From Alisma plantago-aquatica (Eukaryota > Streptophyta > Magnoliopsida > Alismatales > Alismataceae): a stretch of 64,000 nucleotides of DNA. The translations under genes were made by a program, and so were the position numbers. Shown piece by piece: positions 11,973 through 22,900 of this stretch. The stretch's first letter is position 1. The number at the start of each line of letters is the position of its first letter. The notes beneath the pieces were generated by a model that had not been told where the DNA came from, made no database searches, and saw only the letters and a list, made by a program, of their open reading frames with translations. The DNA is taken from assembly GCA_963693085.1 (NCBI GenBank), contig OY856413.1, positions 467,402,379-467,466,378 on the forward strand, given 5' to 3'.

Positions 11973-12963
11973 ACCTTCTAACCACTTAGGATGGACTTTT
12001 CTAGGGGATTCCTAGGGGATTGTTTGTATAGGACACTAACTTAGAGGTCAAGGGAGAAGAAGGCAAGTGCAATTCCGCTCTTTTGCTCTCTAGATGGATT
12101 AGTCAGGTGTAGCTTATATATGATAGTATGCAAGTGTATTTTAGGTGTACTAAGGCCTCTCCTATTTATAGGAATCATTTATAAGTGATTAGGGACATTG
12201 TAGGGAGTGTCTAGAGCGTTCTTAGTGCTTAATTAGCCATTAGGTAGAAAGTAGTTGGGTTGCAACGACTAAAATGATTGTTAATGATGAAGTTTCTAGA
12301 ACCCTATTCGATCGACAAATACTTTGACCAAAAGTGTCTCGGTTGACAATTTCTTCGACTAGATGTGGTCTGAGTGTATAGGTTATCTCTAAAGTCTAGC
12401 TATAATTTAAAATTCTAGTTTAACATTCTAATATCGATCAAAAAAATAGTCGACTGGATGTGTCTTTGTTGACAAACTACTTGAAGAATGACTCAGACCA
12501 AGAGTATTATAAAAAAATTTTGGTGCATCGAGTCTTTGACTGAGGGATGTCTCGGTCGACAATTTTCTCAGCCGAAGCTTTCTCGGTTGACAATTTTCTT
12601 GATTGAAAAATTTCTTCTTGATAGGGGTGTAAAATTTTGGAATACTTATCAAATGATTTTTCTAATTATGGATAGTGACTCTAGAATCTAGGGAGTTCCT
12701 AACTAAAGGTTATGGGTGGATAGAGAAAATTTGACTTATGATTTTTCATGACTTCTAGGTACTTGTACATTATACACTTACACAAAGCTATTACAAGTTG
12801 TATGAACATGAAAATACAAGGATTTGAACATTCTAACTTCATTTATCCATTGAGTGTGATCTCCATGAACCCTAAAACACTTAATTAGCAAGTTATATCT
12901 ACAAGAATGAAATGTTTGTCATCATCAAAATAGAGGATAAGCTAACGTCCAATTTAGCCAACA
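11973..12963 (-). repeat. Element A 3' LTR, inner segment
   Basis: Continuation of the LTR interrupted at 2468. It aligns with 31560-32552 and ends CCAACA next to the polypurine tract. A minus-strand TATA (complement of TATTTATA, 12163-12170) sits in a CCTATTTATAGGA context shared with the partner LTR. Around 12540-12610 two imperfect copies of a TCGGTTGACAATTTTCT unit are visible. Confidence 0.92.
12163..12170 (-). promoter_or_regulatory. TATA box of element A 3' LTR
   Basis: TATAAATA on the minus strand is conserved at 31750-31757 in the 5' LTR of A. That copy would drive the element's genomic RNA. This one would read outward, towards lower coordinates. Confidence 0.55.
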
Positions 12964-12979
12964 ATCCCCCATCCCTTTT
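12964..12979 (-). other. Polypurine tract of element A
   Basis: On the minus strand the tract reads as an A/G run containing GGGATGGGGGAT directly before the 3' LTR. Confidence 0.8.
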
Positions 12980-13409
12980 TGAAGATGGCAAATATTTCTA
13001 AAATATAAGAAAAATATCATAAAGATAAGTTTCATACCTAAGAAAAATAAATCCTTGAGTGACATTAAAATGTGTGCTAGTGTGCTTGGAGATATATGGA
13101 ACATGATATCCATCTCATACAACAAATTTAGCATCAAATTTATATTTTCCAAGAGAGAAAAGTTGTGAAACGCAAAGAAAAAATTATGAAACTCAAGGAA
13201 TGAAAATATTTTGCTTTAATTTCATTTCTCCTCTTTTATCATCTCAAAAAGATAGCCAAATGAATCAAGATGAGTCCCCCTGAATAGGATACTCCCCCTT
13301 AATAGAATACCCATGTTTTAAGGTATAAATATCAAAGTAAGTGTAAAATGTCCAATGAAAGCCACAATTTCATGATGCATGCTAGAAATCAAGGATAGTC
13401 ATAATATAA
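12980..13409 (-). other. Element A, non-coding stretch between RNase H and the 3' LTR
   Basis: I recognise no domain here. The small minus-strand open frame at 12925-13152 straddles the LTR boundary and has no family motif. Some SIRE-type elements carry an extra env-like frame here. I see no evidence of one. Confidence 0.5.
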
Positions 13410-14192
13410 TCAAGAATCTTGTGCATGTACATATAAGTAAACATATTCTAGTGGAGTAATGAGTAGCTTCCTTCTCATGTATCCAAATTGATCCAAAGGA
13501 AGCATTTCAGTAAAAATATCAACCAATTGTTCCTCCGTATCGGTATGATGAAGAGAGATGTTATTCTTAGCAATATGATCTCTCAAAAAGTGATGTCTAA
13601 TCTCAATGTGATTGGGATGGCTGTGTAGAATGGGATTATGAACCAAGTTTATAGAACTCCTATTATCACAGAAAATTGACGTCGAAGAAAATGTAAAACC
13701 ATAATCATTCAAAACTTGTTGCATATAAAGCACTTGAGCACAATATGAACCTGTAGCCATGTATTCAACTTCAGTGGTAGATAAAGCAACTGTATTTTAT
13801 TTCTTACTAAACCAAGAAACCAAGGCTCTCCCTAGAAAGAAACAACCACCACTTTTGCTCTTTCGATCAAGACAACAACCAACATAATCATCATTGGTAA
13901 AAGCTTTCAAATCCAACAATTGACCCTTTCGATACCATAATCCAAAATTTGTAGTGCCAACAAGATATCTCAAAATTCTTTTGATGGCTTGAAAATGAGA
14001 ATACAAAGGGTTCGATTGAAATCTAGCACAAAGTCCAATGACGAACATAATATCCAGTCTAGATGTGGTCAAGTATAGCAAGCTAACGATCATGGCTCTG
14101 TATAAGAAATCATTAATGGGTTCACCATCCTCATCTTTGTTAATTTTAGTGGAAATAGCCATAGGAATAGTAGCATGTTTATAACTTTCCAT
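13410..14192 (-). pseudogene. Element A RNase H domain, broken
   Basis: RNase H would remove RNA from the RNA-DNA hybrid. The first part (14192-13797) contains YLTTSRLDIMF, a motif of the RT-RNase H connection, and FTNDDYVGCCLDRKSKSG, the family's first catalytic block, ending WFSKK. A stop codon then replaces the next residue. The downstream frame reads on through STTEVEYMA, which carries the conserved Glu, into 13760-13410 with FCDNRSSINL (catalytic Asp) and HIEIRHHFLRD. The domain is close to full length and broken chiefly by that nonsense codon (CAA to TAA is the simplest explanation). It follows RT in copia order. Confidence 0.9.
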
Positions 14193-14247
14193 GTTAAATC
14201 ATTTTAAGAGTTCCTTAGTATATTTATCCTTTCTTAGAAAAATTCCA

Positions 14248-15188
14248 TCAGGCATTTATTTTATTTGAAAACCAAGGAAAAAATGTTAACTCACCCATAA
14301 GACTCATTTCAAATTCTTTTTGCATGATATCACTAAATTGAGTACATAATGAGTGATTACAAGCACCAAATATAATTCCATCAACATATATTACAACTAG
14401 AAAATATGATTCATATAATTTGAAAATAGTATGGAATCGACTTTCCAATAGAGAAACCTTTATCAAAAAGTCAATTCCTAAATATTTCATACCAATTTTG
14501 GGGTGCTTGTTTTAGACCATAAAGATCTTTCTTAAGTTTATCGGCATGATCAAGCTTGTTAAGAATTTCAAAACCAGGTGGTTGGGCAACATAAACTTCT
14601 TCTTCTATAATTCCATTTAAGAAAGCACTTTTACATCCAGTTAGAAAAGTTTGATGTCTTTATGGAAGCTAGAGCTAATAACATACAAATGGACTCAAGT
14701 TTAGCTATGGTTGCATACGTCTCATCAAAGTCTATCCCTCCTTGTTGATTGTATCCTTGAGAAACCAACCTATCTTTGTGTCTAACCACTTCCTCAGCCT
14801 CATTAAGTTTATTTCAAAAAATCCACTTAGTTCTAGTAATGATTTTTCCTTGAGGTCTTGAAACAAAATCCCATACATTATTCTTAGTGAATTGATATAA
14901 CTCTTAGTGCATAGAAATTATCCAATAATCATCTTGTAGAACTTCATTTATCTTTTTAGGTTCATCAATTGACACAAAGGCCATGTTTGCAATATCTCTA
15001 AATGATGAACACGTTTTTACTCTATGAAAAGGATTTCCTATGATTAGGTCTTGTGTATGATCTTTGATTATCTCAAGAATAGGCTGATGTGACTCACTAT
15101 TTTGATCATTAGTTTTTTCTATTTCAGAATTTTCATCATCTTTTGTTGACATGGTTAAATCCCCAATTTGGTGTGTAATATTATTCAA
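14248..15188 (-). pseudogene. Element A reverse transcriptase, catalytic motif lost
   Basis: The N-terminal part (15188-14904) ends with PKKINEVLQDDYWI, the family's 'PKxIxEALxDxxWI' entry into [13 protein letters not shown] motif is readable at about 14530-14500, followed by a frame break. The core piece (14490-14248) contains VVIYVDGIIFGA where active copia RTs have YVDDIIFGA, so the second catalytic Asp is Gly here. That change alone would abolish polymerase activity. Additional stops lie at about 14500-14900. The pol order with integrase upstream and RNase H downstream is the copia arrangement. Confidence 0.9.
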
Positions 15189-15299
15189 GTTTTTGTTTTC
15201 AATTTCATTTCCAGCATATTGTGTAGTAATTTCATGAAATGTGATATGAATCGATTCCTCAACTTTCTTAGAAATAGAGTTGTAAATCCTAAATGCCTT

Positions 15300-16110
15300 A
15301 CTAGTTGTTTAATATCCTAAGAAAAATCCTTTTTGTGACTTAGGGTCGAATTTATCTCTATCAACTTTTGAGTTCAAGATATAGTAAGGTGTACCAAACG
15401 TATGAAAGTAGTCAACTCTAGGTTTCTTGTTAAAGATGAGTTCATAAGGAGTTTTCTTAAGATGAGAGTGGATTGAAATATGATTTAAGACAAAGGATGC
15501 TGTATTTACTATTTCAGACCAAAAGATTTTAGGCGTGTTATCTTCAAGTAGCATTGTTCTAGCCATTTCTTGTAAGGACCAATTTTTCCTCTCAACTATC
15601 TCATTTTTCTATGGGGTACGTGGAGCTGCAAAAATTAAGTGTATATCCTTTAGATGTACACAATTCTTCAAAGATATGATTTTCAAAATCTCCCCCATGA
15701 TCACTCCTAATGGTGCATATTTGTTTTGTAGTTGATTTTCAATCTTAGAAAAAAATTGAATGAATATTCTTATAGTGTCATCTTTTGTTGAAAGAAAATG
15801 CACCCAAGTATATCTACTATAATCATCAATAATGACAAAACAACACTTTTTACCAACAAAAGATTGAATCCTCATAGGACCAAATAAATCCTTGTGAATA
15901 AGTTCTAATGATCTAGTAGTACTAAGAAAAGCTTTAGATTTGAAAGAAGTTTTGTTTTTTTTCCTAGAGTACAGGGTAGAAAGTTTTTAGGTTTCTCAAA
16001 AGAAAGTTTAGTTAACCCACAAACAAGATCATATTTAAGCAATTTTCTAATAGCATGTGAGCTTGCATGACCTAGCTTTCTATGCCATAATTATAAAGAT
16101 TCATCATTTG
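15300..16110 (-). pseudogene. Element A integrase, broken
   Basis: The zinc-binding region (about 16110-15950) reads LWHRKLGHASS, and a LPC survives where the family has CxxC. The core starts near 15910 with LIHKDLFGPMR (first catalytic Asp) and continues through FVIIDDYSRYTWVHFL. The segment where RSDHGGEFEN is expected is garbled (GVIMGEILK). The TPQQNG motif reads RTP then a stop (15616-15618). Past it the frame continues into VERKN and, at 15566-15309, into LPKIFW-like and KTPYELIF segments typical of the integrase C-terminal region. Confidence 0.9.
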
Positions 16111-16170
16111 CAAGAAGGCATTTTCCAATTATAGCTTGCATAGAATTAGGTCTAAGTATGTAAAGATTTC

Positions 16171-16490
16171 CTATTCTTTTTCTTTCATTAACAACATTAT
16201 TAGAGTTTCTATGAGCAACCTGCAATAAGATTTGTGAAAGAAAAAATCATAACCACTGTCACATAGTTGATTAATACTAATTAGGTTGTGATGTAATCCA
16301 TTTACAATTAGCACCTTTTTTATATGAAGATTTGTACCAACATTACCTATTTTAATGATTTTACCTTTGGCATTATCTCCAAATGTGTATGTTCCACCCT
16401 TCTTTACTTCAAGTGTGTGAAAGGCCTTCTTCTTTCTGGTCATATGCTTGGAGCAACCGCTACAATCCACCCAATCTTGCAAGATATGAA
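16171..16490 (-). pseudogene. Element A protease, active site disrupted
   Basis: The piece begins DWVDCSGCSKHMTRKKKAF. Active relatives have DSGCSKHMTG, so an extra Cys splits the catalytic D-S-G. The rest follows the family closely: YTFGDNAKGKIIKIGNVG, then VLIVNGLHHNLISINQLCDSGY. The length fits one copia protease domain. It lies between the gag tail and the integrase zinc region. Confidence 0.88.
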
Positions 16491-17214
16491 GGTACCCATG
16501 TGGTGGTCCTTTTTGCTTAATAACATTAGTATATGTTCCTTAAAGATTATATCATTTTTCGTGTTTGAAATGAATCAATATGATGAATATTTTATAGATT
16601 TAAAATATCAATGTTAATCACAAGTAAATGATTTGATTTGCAAGAAAATAGTTCCGTCAGGCTTATTTTTGGTCAATCTTAACTTCAACTGGGAGGCCCC
16701 TTGGTCGAGATCTTAGTAGATTGAGAGGTAGTTCTGCATATTTCTAGAAAATACAACATTTATAGTGTGAACAAGATACATCATTTTCAATTATTTTAAT
16801 CATGACTGATGCATGTAAATAATCAAATACATAAAGATATATATTTTAAAGATTATTTCAATTGAGATAAAACACATATGAATTTCACAATGAAGTTTAG
16901 GTCAAATCTTAACAAAGTGTCTCAAAATCTCTAAGTTTGGGGTCTTATAACCCAAACAATGTCCTTCTTCTTCTTGTATTCACAAGAGAATGATTAATGT
17001 CCAAGTCGTTGGAAGTAGAAACAATAAACAAAGTCTATTTGGTTTCCTTTCTCAATATTTTGGGTATGTGCTATATTGTTTTTCGGCACATAGATGGTCT
17101 TGGTTCTAGGGGCTTTGTATTGTTCTAGATCTAGGCTTTTGGTAAGATTTTTCTTTGGGTACATAACCGAGTCCCCATCTCCCTACCTTTTTGGAAGTGC
17201 TTTACAAGATTCTA
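16491..17214 (-). other. Element A, gag-protease spacer
   Basis: Minus-strand translation just upstream of the protease gives a KGPPHGYL segment resembling the KGPKxIWVPK stretch found before SIRE-type proteases. The rest of the 0.7 kb is too broken to assign. Confidence 0.45.
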
Positions 17215-17463
17215 TCAAGGATATTGATCATCATGTTTTAAACTATGAACATATATTTGTAATTCAGTAATTTCAGCAAGTTTCTTTGTAATATCTAGAT
17301 TGGACTGAGCTAAATTTGAAAATAAGGTATCTCTTTCTCTAACAATGATATCATAATCTGAATGAGTGCATATAATAGGTTGAGTCTTGTAGTCATTTAT
17401 CTTATTAAGCAATTCAACTTTTTCTTGAGAAAGAAGATCATTATTATTTTTGAAGACAAGCAA
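17215..17463 (-). pseudogene. Element A coiled-coil linker
   Basis: The 82-residue piece is rich in Leu, Glu, Lys, Asn and Asp with heptad-like spacing (LLSQEKVELLNKI, then TKKLAEITELQIYV). SIRE-type copia Gags have a long coiled-coil segment after the zinc knuckle. The position, 3' of the knuckle and 5' of the protease, agrees. Its function would be Gag self-association, an inference from the family. Confidence 0.65.
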
Positions 17464-17511
17464 CTTGGTATTATAGTCACAACAGAAGCTTTAAAAGTAT
17501 CAACTAAGACT

Positions 17512-17875
17512 CTAATTTTCAGAAATAAGATCATATAGTTTAGAATGCAACTCATCATTAATTTTAGAGAGCTTTTTCAAATTTCTTTTGCAATCAACAT
17601 ATTTAGTATGAGTTTCTTCAAGACTATTCACTAGACCAATTTTAGACATTTCAAAAATATCTACCTCATTTGAGTCTTCATATTCATTTTCTGTAGCCAT
17701 GAGACACTCCACTTCTTTCTCTCCACTCTCACTGTCATCAATTGATTCATCCCATGCCACTTTGTAGGCTTTATCTCCCTTGTCCTTCTTCTTGAAAGAG
17801 GATTTCTTTGCCTTCTTGACTTTAGAACACTCATTCTTCACATGTCTCTTCCTGCTGCATTCAAAAAACTAAAGG
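17512..17875 (-). pseudogene. gag: Element A gag zinc knuckle and acidic tail
   Basis: At about 17875-17830 the minus strand reads F-F-E-C-S-R-K-R-H-V-K-N-E-C. The family motif is C-F-E-C-x4-H-x4-C, so the first zinc-binding Cys has become Phe. A Lys-rich segment and the acidic WDESIDDSESGEKE stretch follow, as in SIRE-type Gags where WDxSxxDS follows the knuckle. A second coiled segment ends the piece. Confidence 0.85.
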
Positions 17876-17936
17876 GAAGAAGAGGAAGAAGCACTATAAT
17901 TTTTGTTAGATTTATGCCTTCTATATTTCTTACCAT

Positions 17937-18701
17937 TTACAGTGAGTGCATCCTCTTCATCATCTCCTTCACTTGTCTCATCACTTTCTTGAGTGACTTG
18001 AGTTTTAGTTGTTTTAATGCAATATCCGTCCTTCTACCCTTTTGGAATATGGCCTCCACTTTTTCTTCTTCTTCAAGGGTTTCCTCATGTGTCTCAGGGT
18101 TTCCAATGAGTTTCTCCATCATCAATTAGGTGAGGTCATTGGCTTCTTCAATGGTTGTCACCTTGAGCCTATATTTTTGAGGCAATGATCTTAGTATCTT
18201 GGATACTTGGTCCTCTTCACTAATGTACTTGTCCAAGACATTCAAGTTGTTGATGATAGAAGAAAACCTAGTATATATCTCACTTATAGATTCATTAGGC
18301 ATCATATGAAATTGTTCAAAGTTTTGCTTAAAAATATTGATTTTGGTATTCTTAACTTGAACAATACCTTCTTGTGTAACCGAAAGTTTATGCCAAATTT
18401 CATAAGTGGTTCCACAAGAAGATATGTAATTAAATTCACCAATGAATATTGAACAATATAAAATTCTTACAACCTTGGAACTGAGTTGAACCTTCTTTAC
18501 CATCTCCGAATCCCATTTATAATATTTCTTAGTTGGAAGCTCATATGGATGAGTCACCATTATCAATAGTTCTAAGATTATTCCTTGGAAGTAGAATTGC
18601 GTCTGCCTTTTGCAATAGGTGTAGTTGGATCCATTGAATGATTGTGGCCAACTCACATAAATCCCTTCAAGGTTGAGTTTTCTAAGCAAGTCTTCCCCCA
18701 T
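17937..18701 (-). pseudogene. gag: Element A gag, N-terminal part
   Basis: The 191-residue frame at 18701-18126 is a nearly complete copia gag core. It contains FNGSNYTYCKRQTQFYF, corresponding to the usual 'FDGTNYxxWKxRMxxFL' start. It also has TYEIWHKLSVTQEG, then a VKNTKINIFKQNFEQFHM segment, MPNESISEIYTRFSSIINNL, and ILRSLPQKYRLKVTTIEEA near the end. A stop at about 18126 separates it from the continuing frame at 18125-17937, which leads to the zinc knuckle. The segment is the best preserved part of A. The primer site lies about 35 bp upstream of the first Met on the minus strand. Confidence 0.92.
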
Positions 18702-18735
18702 GCTTCAAGACTCATGGGAACTTCCTTGAAGACCT

Positions 18736-18747
18736 GCTCTGATACCA
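18736..18747 (-). other. Primer binding site of element A
   Basis: On the minus strand this reads TGGTATCAGAGC, complementary to initiator tRNA-Met. It lies one base from the 5' LTR, which starts at 18749. Confidence 0.92.
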
Positions 18748-18748
18748 A

Positions 18749-18849
18749 TAGAAAGATCTGGGGGGGTGTGAATAGAGATTTTTATAATTTTAAAATAAAT
18801 TTAAAAGAAAGCGAGACACAAGAAACAGACTTGCAATTTAGAGTGATTC
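18749..18849 (-). repeat. Element A 5' LTR, inner segment
   Basis: The segment aligns with 1905-2000 and is cut at GATTC (18845-18849), the insertion site of gypsy G. The homology resumes at 29858. Confidence 0.9.
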
Positions 18850-21800
18850 AGTTACGACCCCACCTCCCGATAACCCCCAATTAAGGGAGACCGAGAGGTC
18901 GAAGCCACACCCATAACTTCCGGATCAAAGGTTCGACAATTAACCAAGAATAATTATCAAATTTTAACATACTATACTGAAAAGATGTAAGAAAATAATA
19001 TTTTTGCATACCTTTTTGAAAATTTGGATCTCTAAACTTGTATCCACTTAAGGATTCTACTCTAACTAATCCTCCTTGTATATTTCTTCATGTATTTCAC
19101 AATGTGACGATTTACTATTTGTCCTTTTGGCTTGTTCCTAAAATGCCAACAAACAAAACGTCGGTCAGCCAAAGCTGGTATGTGGGGGAAACAATAATCA
19201 TGTAATTACGTTAACAATGTAATCATTCAATTAATCATTTAATAATCAAGGTTACATTTTAAATATAACTCTGTGATCCAAGGGTAACCTATCCTCTGTG
19301 TGTCCCCATTAAACCCCTCATGATCCACCTATAAGTGAACCAATTTCTAGGGTTGAGTCACATGGCACTACTCGTAAGTAGCCCACTCCTTAACTCATGG
19401 CAGGCTAATGAGTCTCATGGCACTACATGTAGGTAGCCCAGTTTCTAACTCTCGGTAACATAGACCTTGCTCTAGGATTACCCCTTTTTTTCCTTAGCCT
19501 TTTCAAAGAAATAGAGGTGAACCCGAATCTAGCCAGTTATATATGCACCGTTATAGTGATAATCATAGCCACTTTATAATTGCATGAAATAAATAGACAT
19601 CCAACAGTTTATTCAAGTCATCAGTGAAAATCTCGGAAAACCTGGAAAATCTATCTCGAGATATTCATAAGCGTAACCACATACCTGATTTGGTGAGTGA
19701 TGCAGATTATTCAACATATATTTCATGTGTATACAATCAAGTCAATCAACAGATCCAAGCAAGTAATTCAATCATCACATAGTTCCTGAAATAAATATGT
19801 ACTCTATTTATTACACACTTTATCAAGAATCTACTTTATTGACTTGGATTTACTTTCTAGGGTTTCTAATCCACATTAAGGTTTCATTAGTATTCATTAG
19901 GGTTTCTTATATCAATTTCTCAAACTTTATCCCTTTTAGGTTAACAAACCCTAAAATATCCTTTTCCATTTTATGAACCTTAATTGCTCAACTATTCATT
20001 TAATAGTCTTTGATTGACTTAGGATCATCACATCCCTATTTATTCATGGATTTGAACCATTAAAACAATTAAAAGACATATTCATCTAAATTAGGGTTTT
20101 CAAGCTCATTAATGCATATTCGTGCACGAAACCCTAAATTAAGCCAATTTTATAAAAAAGATCATCGTTTTAGATTCCATCTTCACATTTATCAAAAATA
20201 GGTTATTATTGGCTTAAATTATCCATTGGACAACATTAAATCCATCTATCATCAAATCTAAGGGTATTTCCTTAATTAAATAATTAAAGATGATAACTTT
20301 ATGCCCTTTTCAAATTTCAAGCATATTTATGCACATAAACTCCAAGTTAGACTAATCACGTGCAAAGTTATTCATTTTTGAACATAATGTACCATTTTAC
20401 ATTTAACAGGTTAACATCAACTCTAATGATCCATTAAACCCTATTAAACACTTTATTCATTACAAAATAGGGTTTCTTAACCTTTAATTCGTTAAAGGTG
20501 ATAATTTACACTACATTTCGAAATATGATCAGATTCAGTCTATAAAACTATTTTTATTGGATTCCTTGTGTTCTTCTGATCATAATTCATATATAAACTT
20601 TTGTCATCCGAGCTACGAATATTTAACTATGATTTTTGCAAGGAAAAGTACCTCTTGGCCAATCCGAGATTGCCACATCGACAAGTCCCCATGCACGCGA
20701 CTAGCTTTGAAAACATAATGAAATTACCCCGGTGCCCTCGCGTAAGTGGACGTTCCTTCACACCCCAGAGGGGTATTATCGTCCAATGACCCAGGGGTCG
20801 TCTTCCACCTCCAGCCAACCCTAGCAGCCGCTAGCTGCAGCCTTGCGCGGGCTCGATCTTCCTCCTCATGTCGCGAACTTCACCGAAAACTTCTGCTCTA
20901 CCTCCGTCGTGCCTTCACGCACGTGGGGCGCCGCCCATACCATGCCTAGAATGGCTATTTTGTACCTACACAGACCTACAACCCCTGGCCGGAGTTGCAG
21001 CGTACGACCACTGCTGCGCCCAAGATAGTGTACAACTACGATGACAAAGACCCTCCCTGGTATCACGGATCATCGAGCTAACATTTCAACTCCCTTTAGC
21101 CGCCTCATTCATTAATATTCTCATCATTTCTCTTAGTTAGGGTTTTTGGGCAGGTGCACGATTGGAGTTGAGAGAAAGACAAGGCAACTCGAGGCTAATG
21201 GGCTTGTTCCTTTTATAGGGGTAGATAGGAACCCTCAGAATGCTTACCCACAAAGCAAACACATCTTTTTCCAATAGGAAATTGATTTCTTCCCTAAGAA
21301 GCAAGTTTCTCTCTCTCCTAATTATCTCTTAGATATTCCTTATCTCTTAGATAATTATAAAAACGAAAATCACTTCTTTTATTTTCTTTATACTTCCCTT
21401 TTAGAATTATAGCACGAAATCCTCTTTTCTTAAAGCAAATAATCTCTCTTTTCGATAATAACAAAATTCTTATAATGATTTATCACATTATTCTCTTATT
21501 TTGTTTTATTTGCCTTTTCTCCTTCTTATTCTTCTGTGGGACTCCTTGGAACCAAAGGGATTCAAAGATTTCGAAATTCCTCTTGAAGGGTACTCATTAT
21601 CCTTCTAGATGCATTTAAACACATTATTTCACATTATCATGTTGAGTTCTTATTGAAAATATTTCCTTTTGCGGATTTCTCTTTATTTCTCTTTAATTTT
21701 CATCATTGATATTCCTTTTATCATTAGGAATCCTTGGAACACGAAATTCCACAAAGGATCTCCTAATTACACCTTTTCCCACTTATTTCCAACAATTTAA

Positions 21801-22165
21801 CATTATTTTCAATCTCTTTCTTATTAAAGAAATACTTAATTAAACTTTTCTTTTCTTATTGCCTTTTCTTTGTAACTTTGGACTCCTTGGTACCCAAGGA
21901 ACCCAATAGGCACGAAATTCTCTTTGGATTTGCCTTCTAGAGGTTTCTACCTCTTCCTTTTCTCAAATATTCAATTATTCATTAATTAATTGAAATTCCC
22001 TTTTTATTGGGCCCAATAGCCAATACAGCCCACAACACAAACATCAAGGCTATTATAAACGAAATCCATTTATTTGAAGAAAATTATATCATTATTTGTT
22101 CAAATATATTTAATATGAGAAATTACATTTCTTGTCAAATGAACACAAAATTTGGGGTTGTAACA
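18850..22165 (-). repeat. Gypsy G 3' LTR
   Basis: Almost identical to 26538-29852. The outer end is AGTTACGACC where the partner has TGTTACGACC, and the inner end is GGTTGTAACA. A GC-rich block at about 20680-21060 contrasts with the AT-rich remainder and lies just downstream of the minus-strand TATA box, in the expected transcribed leader. The small open frames inside are not genes. Confidence 0.95.
21211..21217 (-). promoter_or_regulatory. TATA box in gypsy G 3' LTR
   Basis: On the minus strand it reads CCCCTATAAAAGGAAC, a strong plant TATA context. It is identical at 28900-28906 in the 5' LTR, where it would drive element transcription. Confidence 0.7.
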
Positions 22166-22178
22166 TCCTTCCCCTCTT
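22166..22178 (-). other. Polypurine tract of gypsy G
   Basis: The minus-strand reading is AAGAGGGGAAGGA, preceded by GGACAAAATTCCTAT. This is the typical end of a plant gypsy pol region (GGGGACGAAATTCC, then a purine run) directly before the 3' LTR. Confidence 0.85.
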
Positions 22179-22900
22179 ATAGGAATTTTGTCCTCAAAAT
22201 TCTATCAAGAAAATAAACAATCAAACAATTCAGGATAAGACTTTTCCATGTCCATCATGGGCCTCTATGTGGCTTTACCGTACTCATGGCGCATCCAAAG
22301 AACCTTTATCATCACATATTCTTTTCTCTGAGTTCTTTCATCCTGGTGTCTATAAACTACATAGGTAACTCAGGCCATCCCAGCCTCCCTTGGGGCTCAC
22401 TAGGTTCTTTGATCAGCACATGGTTGGGGTACCTCACATAGTGCTCTAAATTGGACACATGGAACTCATCACACATTACTTTATCCTGAGGGGTAAGGTC
22501 AAACTTAACCTTCTCCACCAAATCATGTCAAAAGAACCCATGCATCAGGGGCTCAGCTCTCTTAGCTATAACTTAGAGGGGTCAGATTTTTCATGTCACA
22601 TATACTCCCACAGTGAACTGTATGTCAGTCTACCTTGTATCTGCTCACGACTCTTGTTGTCTCTAGGCTCCTTTCAGCCATTGCATGATCAAAGTGACTT
22701 CATCAACACACACTGTGGCCCTTTTCTAACCATCACGTGGTCCTTTAACCAACATCACCTTACTGAAGTGGTGACCGACACATCCTCCCATATAGAGCTT
22801 CTTTAAATCTCGATAGTGGATATGGTGGTTATCATCACATCTTTCATAGAACAAGAACTGTCTCTAGCTATCACCCTGCACGAGCACATATGCTCTCATC
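22179..22900 (-). pseudogene. Gypsy G integrase C-terminus and chromodomain-like remnant
   Basis: Several family landmarks appear in order on the minus strand, in changing frames. EALYGRMCRSPLQ at about 22800 corresponds to EALYGRRCRSPLCW. ELSP-x-CMGSFDM at about 22555-22525 corresponds to KLSPRFMGPFEI. DEFHVSNLEHYVRYPNHVL at about 22470-22415 corresponds to VFHVSMLRKYxPDPSHVL. VMIKVLWMRHEYGKAT at about 22305-22260 corresponds to the VKVLWRxHxVEEATWE motif at the chromodomain end. Multiple stops and frameshifts are present. It is the only pol part of G I can read. The last motif is close in type to the C-terminus of element E. Confidence 0.82.

Noticed and set aside
12925..13152. Env-like frame in the SIRE-type element A
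   Set aside because: The frame crosses into the LTR, is only 75 codons, and shows no signal peptide or membrane segment pattern I trust.
20601..21066. Overlapping open frames in the GC-rich LTR block, repeated at 28290-28755
   Set aside because: Their length and number follow from the high GC content. The two LTR copies are not more conserved at codon level than elsewhere.
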